From: Pseudarthrobacter phenanthrenivorans Sphe3
GTDB taxonomy: Bacteria; Actinomycetota; Actinomycetes; Actinomycetales; Micrococcaceae
Reading direction: 5' to 3'
Assembly: GCF_000189535.1 (NCBI RefSeq)
Contig: NC_015145.1
Location: forward strand, 2,666,001-2,730,000
DNA length: 64,000 bases
Below, piece after piece: positions 58,998 through 64,000 of the stretch (positions are counted from its first letter, which is position 1; every line of letters begins with the position of its first letter). A model generated the notes under the pieces. It was not told where the DNA came from. It saw nothing but the letters and a program-made list of their open reading frames with translations, and did not search any database. Both the position numbers and the translations under genes were made by a program.

Positions 58998-61900
58998 ATG
59001 ACACTCCACTGCACCCTGGTGGCCAGTCCCCAGTCACAACTGGTGGAAAGCCCCATTGAACTCACGATTTACGCTCCTCCAGGTGCTTCAGGCGCGGCTG
59101 TCCACGCTCAGTTGGTGAGGAGGTTTTCCGCGGGCAGGGTTTCTGTTGAAGGCGAAGATCTGCGTTCCCTGCGCCTTGGCACAAAACCCCTGGTCAACGG
59201 CGCAGTACTGGTCGACGCCGGCAGCCAGCCGGTAAGCCGGAAGCTCCGGCGACGCCCTGCACCTGATCCCGCTGCGCCCATCGCTCTTGCCGTCCACAGC
59301 GGCCCGGGATCCGGCATTGTGGTCCCCCTCCGGCGCGGCACGTACACGATTGGCAGAAGCAACACCCGAGTCCTGATCCAAGATCCTGAGCTCTCCCGCG
59401 AGCATGCCCGCCTTGTGGTCACCGAAAAGGACATCATGATTGTTGACCTTGACAGCGCCAATGGAACGTATGTCGACGGCGGCAGGGTCCGCCATGCAGT
59501 CATAACGACGGCGTCTTCCATCCGCTGCGGCAACTCGGGGATGTCCTTGGTCTTTTTGGACGTCCCGCAGGAAGTACTGTCCGACGCCGGCACGTCAGTA
59601 AGCGCGCCCCTCGCCGTGGCGGGGCTCCCTGAGTCCGGCAACCGAGGGGTCCTTTTGCTCACCGCCGTGCTGCCCCTCGTGATTGGCGTGGGCCTCGCCG
59701 TCTTCACCGGGATGTGGATGTTCCTCGCTTTCGCGGCGGTCTCCGCAGTTACCGTGGTGCTCCCGCTGGCGGCTGGACGGCGCCGACAACGGGACTTCGC
59801 GGTAAGGATCAAGGACGCAGTAAAGAAGGACCGGGAGCGGCGGCAGCGTTCCGGCCCTTCCCTCCCGCTCCTGGTGCTGGCTTCCGGCCATTTGGGGCCT
59901 GAGTCACCCGCGGTATCCGGGGAAGGCAAGGTGTGGCTCCGCCTGGGCCTTGCTTCGCAGCCTGCCAATCTGAAGTTCGAGTCCGGCACTGCACCCCACG
60001 CCGCACCTTCCGCCGGCGAGGTTCCGGTGCTGTTGAACCCGGCCCAACCTCACACCCTGTTTTGTGGACCCCAGGCAACAACAGACGCGATGATCCGTTC
60101 TCTCGTCATGCAACTGGCCGGGTATCCCAGCGGGCGCCGGACGCGCGTCATCGTCTGTGGGAACCCTGACGGCCTTCCCCTTCCTGCCCGCTTCCTCCCC
60201 GGCGTTACGCTCACCGCCTCAGCGGAGGCGTGCCTGCAGGAACTGCACGAGGGCTTTGGGACCCGGCACCACGGCGTCCTCTTCCTGACGGCGGCGTCGG
60301 GCACCGCTGATGCTGCTTTGGTGGAAACCGCAATGCAGATGGGCTGGCAGGTCCTTCAGTTTCAAAGACCTGACGACCCCCTCATTCATTCGGACATCCA
60401 GCTCACTGAGAGGCAATCAACCCTGTGCGGACCTCACCGGGAGACCCGGTTCATTCCGGACTTGGTGCCGGCGGATGTGTTCAGCAACTTCTGCCGAATG
60501 CTCGCAGGGTCTCCGGTACTGCCGGGGCGTCAGGAGCGAGACGTCCCTACAGTCTGCAGCCTGGCGGAGCTCCTCCCGCTCTCTCCCACCGCTACGGCTG
60601 GACGCTGGAAGGAGAATGCCGGTAACGACTCTCTGGCCTTTCCAGTGGGGATGGGAGCAGCAGGGACGCACGTCCTGGACTTGCAGACGGACGGACCTCA
60701 CCTGTTGATAGCCGGAACCACCGGCTCCGGAAAATCCGAACTACTCCGCAGCCTGACACTGGCACTGGCGCTCAGCCATCCCCCGGACCGGGTCAACTTC
60801 CTGTTTGTGGACTTCAAGGGCGGATCGGGGCTCGGTCCGCTTGTTGGGCTCGCCCACTGCATTGGCCTCCTGACAGACCTGTCCGTTCACGAGCTGGACC
60901 GGACGCTCAGCTCCCTTCGGGCTGAAATCAGGTTCCGGGAGGAAGCCCTTGCGGCAGCAGAGGTACCCGATCTGGCCGCTTACCGGTCATCCCCATCGTC
61001 CGGGAATCTTCCGCTCCCCCACCTGGTCATCATCATCGATGAGTTCCGTATGCTCGTGGACGATGCCCCCGAGGTGCTCCGTGAACTCATGCGCATCGCG
61101 GCCATTGGCCGGTCGCTGGGCCTGCATCTGGTCATGGCCACCCAGCGGCCACAGGGTGCGTTAACTTCCGATATCCGGGCAAATGTCACGTCGAGCATCG
61201 CCCTGCGAGTGCAGTCAGGCATCGAATCCCAGGACATCATCAACAGCCCGGCGGCCGCTGGGATTCCCGTGAACGCGCCCGGGAGGGCGTTTATCGCCAG
61301 GGGCGCTGAGCCGCCCCAGGAATTCCAGGCCGCGTCCATCGGTACGAGGGACAAGGCCGGGACATCCGACGATGTCGAGGTGCTCCTCGCCGTGGAACAC
61401 CTGTCTGCCCGGAGCAAGGTTCCACCCGCTACTGCAGTCGTCGATACCCAGACGCCGGCACAGGCCGCGGCCCCGCTTGTTGAGATGGTGCGGGGACTCT
61501 GGCGTTCCTGGAACGGAACAACCCCGCGGTTGCCGGTCGCCCCGCCTCTCCCGCAACAGTTGTCCCGACCTACGGACAGGCCCATCCCGGCGGATGAGAA
61601 TGACGCGGTTATTCACATAGGGCTGATGGACGTGCCCGAGCAGCAAGCGGTGAGACCCTTGCGATGGAGCCCCTCGCGGGACAGCCATCTTGCGTTGATT
61701 GGGAGCCCCGGGTCGGGAGCCTTGGAAGCCCTCGAACTTGCCGTCCAGGAACTTGCCCTGCACCGTGTTGAGTCGCACTGCTATTTCCTGGATTCCAGCG
61801 GGACATTCCTTCCCTGGGCGGCAGACACCCGGACGGGCGCGCACGTGGGGCTGCACGAGCTGCGGCGCGGCGTCCGCGTCCTCGAGCGGCTTGTCCAGGA

Positions 61901-63083
61901 AATGGCGCACCGTCTCGGCCGGCCAGACGATGGTGTGGTTCCTCTTGCCGTCGTCATTTCCGGCTGGGGATCCTGGGTGTCGGCGCTGCGCGCCGGCCCC
62001 TTGGCGTGGGCAGAAGATCTGGTGCAGGACCTGGTCCGCGATGGTGGGCGGGCCGGCATCACAGTCCTCGTAGAAGGCGGGAGGGAAGTCGTCACCGCCA
62101 GGTTCTGCGGTTCGCTTCCGAACCGCATCTACTTTCCCACCGGCTCCAACGAGGACAGCAGGATGGCATGGCCCAGGATGCCCTCCATAGCCCCGATCAA
62201 AGGCAGGGGCGTGGCGTTTGGCCCCATTGCCGGCGGCAGTGCAGTCTGCCAGATCTACGACCGGGAGCACGCCGGCTCGACGTCCCGAAGCCCCGGGGGT
62301 CGCGGGGCACCATCCTCCCCGAAGCGGCCTTCATCCTCCCGGGAGCGGCCTTTCAGGGTTGAACCGCTGCCCGCCCTCATCACAGCCGCCGAGCTGAAGG
62401 CGTTGTTGCTGGATTCAGCTAATGGCTCCGCGTCGCCTGCCCGAGGGAACCATGCCCGAGGAAACGATGCCCAAGGAGACCATGCCCAAGGAAACGCTGC
62501 TCGACCACTACACGTCCCTGGCAAAAACAGCGTGGAGGAAGTGTTGATTGGGGTGGGCGGAGATGAGTTGGAGCCGGTTTCGTTCGGTATCCGGGCCGGG
62601 AGTGTGTTCGTTGTACTGGGCGGGGCATCGGCCGGGAAAACAGGCGCTCTCCGCGCCGTGCAGGCCTTGAACCCGAGCGTCCCCTGGGTCTGCCCCGAAG
62701 GCACGAGTGCCGCTCCGGATTTCTGGAGCCGTACTCTTGCCCGGGCAGCGGCCGGGCAACTCCCCGAATCAGCGGTCTTGTTGGCGGACGACGCTGACCT
62801 CCTGCCGCCCGAAGCCCTCCGGGACCTGACGGAAATCCACACGCTGGGCTGCGCAGTCATCCTGACTGCAAATTTCAGCCCCCTGCTCCCCCAGCGCGTC
62901 CCGCTGGTCATGGAAGCGCGGGCCGCGGGGAATGGAATCCTGTTGTCCCCGCGGTCCGCCATGGAGGGCGACCTCTTCGGTGTCCGCTTTGATGTCGAGT
63001 CCCACCCGCCGGCCGGCAGGGGTGTCGTGATCGCCAGGGGACGGTCCTCGCCCATCCAGGTGGCGTGGGCAGGCACCAGCTGA
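58998..63083 (+). CDS. FHA-FtsK/SpoIIIE protein of type VII secretion type (EssC/EccC-like)
   Basis: 1361 residues. FHA domain about residues 95-185 (YTIGRSNTRVLIQDPELSRE, HARLVVTEKD, DLDSANGTYVDG), two membrane helices at 218-262 (LLLTAVLPLVIGVGLAVFTG), then a complete FtsK/SpoIIIE ATPase: Walker A LLIAGTTGSGKSELLRSLTL near 575, FLFVDFKGGSGLGPLVGLAH, and Walker B LVIIIDEFRMLVDD near 680. Further degenerate ATPase-like modules follow, the last with LGGASAGKTGALRAV near 1210. A low-complexity stretch near 1150 is four 5-residue repeats (GNHAR/GNDAQ/GDHAQ/GNAAR). FHA-TM-TM-ATPase is the EssC order. No WXG100 gene is visible in the window. Confidence 0.85.
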   Translation: MTLHCTLVASPQSQLVESPIELTIYAPPGASGAAVHAQLVRRFSAGRVSVEGEDLRSLRLGTKPLVNGAVLVDAGSQPVSRKLRRRPAPDPAAPIALAVHSGPGSGIVVPLRRGTYTIGRSNTRVLIQDPELSREHARLVVTEKDIMIVDLDSANGTYVDGGRVRHAVITTASSIRCGNSGMSLVFLDVPQEVLSDAGTSVSAPLAVAGLPESGNRGVLLLTAVLPLVIGVGLAVFTGMWMFLAFAAVSAVTVVLPLAAGRRRQRDFAVRIKDAVKKDRERRQRSGPSLPLLVLASGHLGPESPAVSGEGKVWLRLGLASQPANLKFESGTAPHAAPSAGEVPVLLNPAQPHTLFCGPQATTDAMIRSLVMQLAGYPSGRRTRVIVCGNPDGLPLPARFLPGVTLTASAEACLQELHEGFGTRHHGVLFLTAASGTADAALVETAMQMGWQVLQFQRPDDPLIHSDIQLTERQSTLCGPHRETRFIPDLVPADVFSNFCRMLAGSPVLPGRQERDVPTVCSLAELLPLSPTATAGRWKENAGNDSLAFPVGMGAAGTHVLDLQTDGPHLLIAGTTGSGKSELLRSLTLALALSHPPDRVNFLFVDFKGGSGLGPLVGLAHCIGLLTDLSVHELDRTLSSLRAEIRFREEALAAAEVPDLAAYRSSPSSGNLPLPHLVIIIDEFRMLVDDAPEVLRELMRIAAIGRSLGLHLVMATQRPQGALTSDIRANVTSSIALRVQSGIESQDIINSPAAAGIPVNAPGRAFIARGAEPPQEFQAASIGTRDKAGTSDDVEVLLAVEHLSARSKVPPATAVVDTQTPAQAAAPLVEMVRGLWRSWNGTTPRLPVAPPLPQQLSRPTDRPIPADENDAVIHIGLMDVPEQQAVRPLRWSPSRDSHLALIGSPGSGALEALELAVQELALHRVESHCYFLDSSGTFLPWAADTRTGAHVGLHELRRGVRVLERLVQEMAHRLGRPDDGVVPLAVVISGWGSWVSALRAGPLAWAEDLVQDLVRDGGRAGITVLVEGGREVVTARFCGSLPNRIYFPTGSNEDSRMAWPRMPSIAPIKGRGVAFGPIAGGSAVCQIYDREHAGSTSRSPGGRGAPSSPKRPSSSRERPFRVEPLPALITAAELKALLLDSANGSASPARGNHARGNDAQGDHAQGNAARPLHVPGKNSVEEVLIGVGGDELEPVSFGIRAGSVFVVLGGASAGKTGALRAVQALNPSVPWVCPEGTSAAPDFWSRTLARAAAGQLPESAVLLADDADLLPPEALRDLTEIHTLGCAVILTANFSPLLPQRVPLVMEARAAGNGILLSPRSAMEGDLFGVRFDVESHPPAGRGVVIARGRSSPIQVAWAGTS

Positions 63084-63126
63084 CGTGGCGAAGAGCCGGT
63101 TAAGGAGGCTGCAGGAAGTCTTCCGG

Positions 63127-63615
63127 TCAAAGGGCCGGCGTGCTGCCTCCAGCACGGGACGCGTAACTGATGACCTTGTTCTGGAACAGCAGCACGATCG
63201 CCGTGACCGCCGGGAGCAGCATCGCCAGGCCGGCGAGCAGGAGGCCCCCCGTCAGGGTGGGAAAACCGATAGTCAGGACAAACAGCTGCGCTACCAGTGC
63301 AGCGGCCCGGGTCCAGCGGTAGCCGCGGAAGAGAAAGAGGGCCACCGCATACAGCCAAGCCGAGAAAGCCAACAGCAGCACCAGGGTGAAAAGGGCTCCC
63401 CAAAAAGACAGGACCGGGCTTCCGCTGACCAGTTGGTAGCCGTACCATCCCGCTGCAGTAAGAAGGGCGGTAGCCTCGGCGAGGACCACCAGCGCCACGA
63501 TAATCACGCCTGCAGGGCGCGTCCTACCAGCAAAATCGGAGTGTGGGTCCGGCCCCTCTGCCGGGTTGTCCGGGGAGGACGCGGAGCCTGCTGGGTTAAC
63601 CGGGGGTCTTGACAC
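63127..63615 (-). CDS. Small four-helix membrane protein, function unknown
   Basis: 162 residues. A hydrophilic Pro/Ser-rich N-terminus of ~30 residues, then four hydrophobic helices (VIIVALVVLAEATALLTAAG, FWGALFTLVLLLAFSAWLYA, AALVAQLFVLTIGF, LLLAGLAMLLPAVTAIVLLF). Not recognised as a named family. Convergent with the FtsK-type gene. Confidence 0.7.
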   Translation of the reverse strand: MSRPPVNPAGSASSPDNPAEGPDPHSDFAGRTRPAGVIIVALVVLAEATALLTAAGWYGYQLVSGSPVLSFWGALFTLVLLLAFSAWLYAVALFLFRGYRWTRAAALVAQLFVLTIGFPTLTGGLLLAGLAMLLPAVTAIVLLFQNKVISYASRAGGSTPAL

Positions 63616-63757
63616 ACTGGCACCTTACCGGACATAGTCGGACGGTGGTGAGGGCCAGCAGCGCCGATGTGATGTATCGCTCAGCTTTCCAAGGATATCC
63701 AGCCTAATTACCCCTTGTTTACACAGCGTTAACATGACAGTCTTGATTCAGATGACC

Positions 63758-63786
63758 AAGGGGGCCCTGCCGGGCCCTTTTCCTTT
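63758..63786 (+). terminator. Terminator-like hairpin in the whiB leader
   Basis: AAGGGGGCCC (63758-63767) pairs with GGGCCCTTTT (63772-63781) around TGCC (10 bp, two G-U), followed by TTCCTTTG. It lies between the probable promoter (TTGTTTACA..TTAACATGA, about 63714-63736) and the whiB start, so it may act as an attenuator. Confidence 0.55.
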
Positions 63787-63796
63787 GTAGCTCCTA

Positions 63797-63810
63797 GTGA
63801 ATAATTTCAC
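63797..63810 (+). promoter_or_regulatory. CRP-like palindrome before whiB
   Basis: GTGA-ATAATT-TCAC is a perfect match to the CRP/GlxR half-site pattern GTGA-N6-TCAC. It sits immediately before the AAGGAG ribosome site (63811-63816). In mycobacteria whiB1 is CRP-controlled; here the position within the leader would favour repression. Confidence 0.55.
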
Positions 63811-63828
63811 AAGGAGCTCTTCCCAGAA

Positions 63829-64000
63829 ATGGAGCAACTGATCAGCATGGATTGGCGTAACCGCGCGGCGTGCCTCGAGAAGGACCCCGAACTCTTCTTC
63901 CCCGTCGGGAACACGGGACCTGCCCTCCTGCAGATCGAGGAAGCCAAAAGCGTCTGCCGCCGGTGCCCTGTGGTGGATACGTGCCTGCAATGGGCTCTTG
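63829..64000 (+). CDS. whiB: WhiB-family iron-sulfur regulator (WhiB1 type), 5' part
   Basis: Runs off the window end. MDWRNRAACLEKDPELFFPV, GNTGPALLQIEEAKSVCRRC, PVVDTCLQWAL: the first Cys is in AACLEKDPE and the CxxC and following C of the [4Fe-4S] cluster are in VCRRCPVVDTC. The sequence is closest to the WhiB1 group. The start may be the ATG at 63829 or the ATG at 63847, which matches the usual MDW start. Confidence 0.92.
   Translation, partial: MEQLISMDWRNRAACLEKDPELFFPVGNTGPALLQIEEAKSVCRRCPVVDTCLQWAL

Overview
The window is high-GC actinobacterial DNA, most likely from a Micrococcaceae soil bacterium of the Arthrobacter/Pseudarthrobacter type. Evidence for this: an Oad/Kgd-type 2-oxoglutarate dehydrogenase, a SigR-RsrA pair, the 24-residue ribosomal protein bL37, hisN, a tmRNA tag ending in DFALAA, a WhiB protein, a SAM-IV riboswitch, and tandem fluoride exporters. 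No rRNA, tRNA or CRISPR array was seen.

Layout. 1-15.5 kb is mostly core metabolism and regulation: kgd (3' part), a degenerate SGNH protein, a DUF4097/PadR operon with a palindromic operator, bL37, rsrA-sigR with its own SigR-type promoter, doxX, aroA-rsgA-hisN, a SAM-IV riboswitch with a class V aminotransferase, a methyltransferase, a DtxR-family regulator overlapping crcB1-crcB2, and an S1C protease. At 15.7-17.4 kb an IS481 element sits between the tmRNA gene and what looks like its original terminator. At 17.6-21.5 kb the dTDP-rhamnose genes (rmlCD fusion, rmlB, rmlA) lie between ssrA and smpB. 21.6-26 kb is the conserved M23 peptidase-ftsX-ftsE-prfB block. 26-30.8 kb is a compact tad (Flp pilus type) operon. 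31-34 kb encodes a secreted GH25 lysozyme with eleven LGFP repeats.

From 34 to 59 kb is a surface-polysaccharide island: flippase, two large DUF6541-like membrane proteins, a dolichol-phosphate-mannose-synthase-like GT2 with a DUF2304 partner, CapE plus a WbuB-like GT4, CapF and CapG (together the UDP-L-FucNAc pathway), an ABC polysaccharide exporter (Wzm/Wzt type), GlfT2 and Glf (galactofuranan), and a WbpD-like acetyltransferase. The island is broken by decayed DNA (35.5-37.7 kb, with an IS110 relic) and by a nest of insertion sequences (43.6-48.7 kb). In that nest an intact ISL3 element lies beside an ISL3 relic. The relic is split by an element with 28-bp terminal repeats, which holds an IS30 transposase gene, which is itself split by an intact IS110-family element.

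The most interesting signal is the 237-nt non-coding left end of that IS110 element (46169-46405). It folds by eye as a bridge RNA. Its two internal loops contain guide segments that match the actual target flanks (7/7 and 7/8) and the actual element ends (7/7 and 7/7). 59-64 kb holds an FHA-FtsK/SpoIIIE protein of EssC/EccC type, a small membrane protein, and the start of a whiB gene preceded by a terminator-like hairpin and a CRP-like palindrome.
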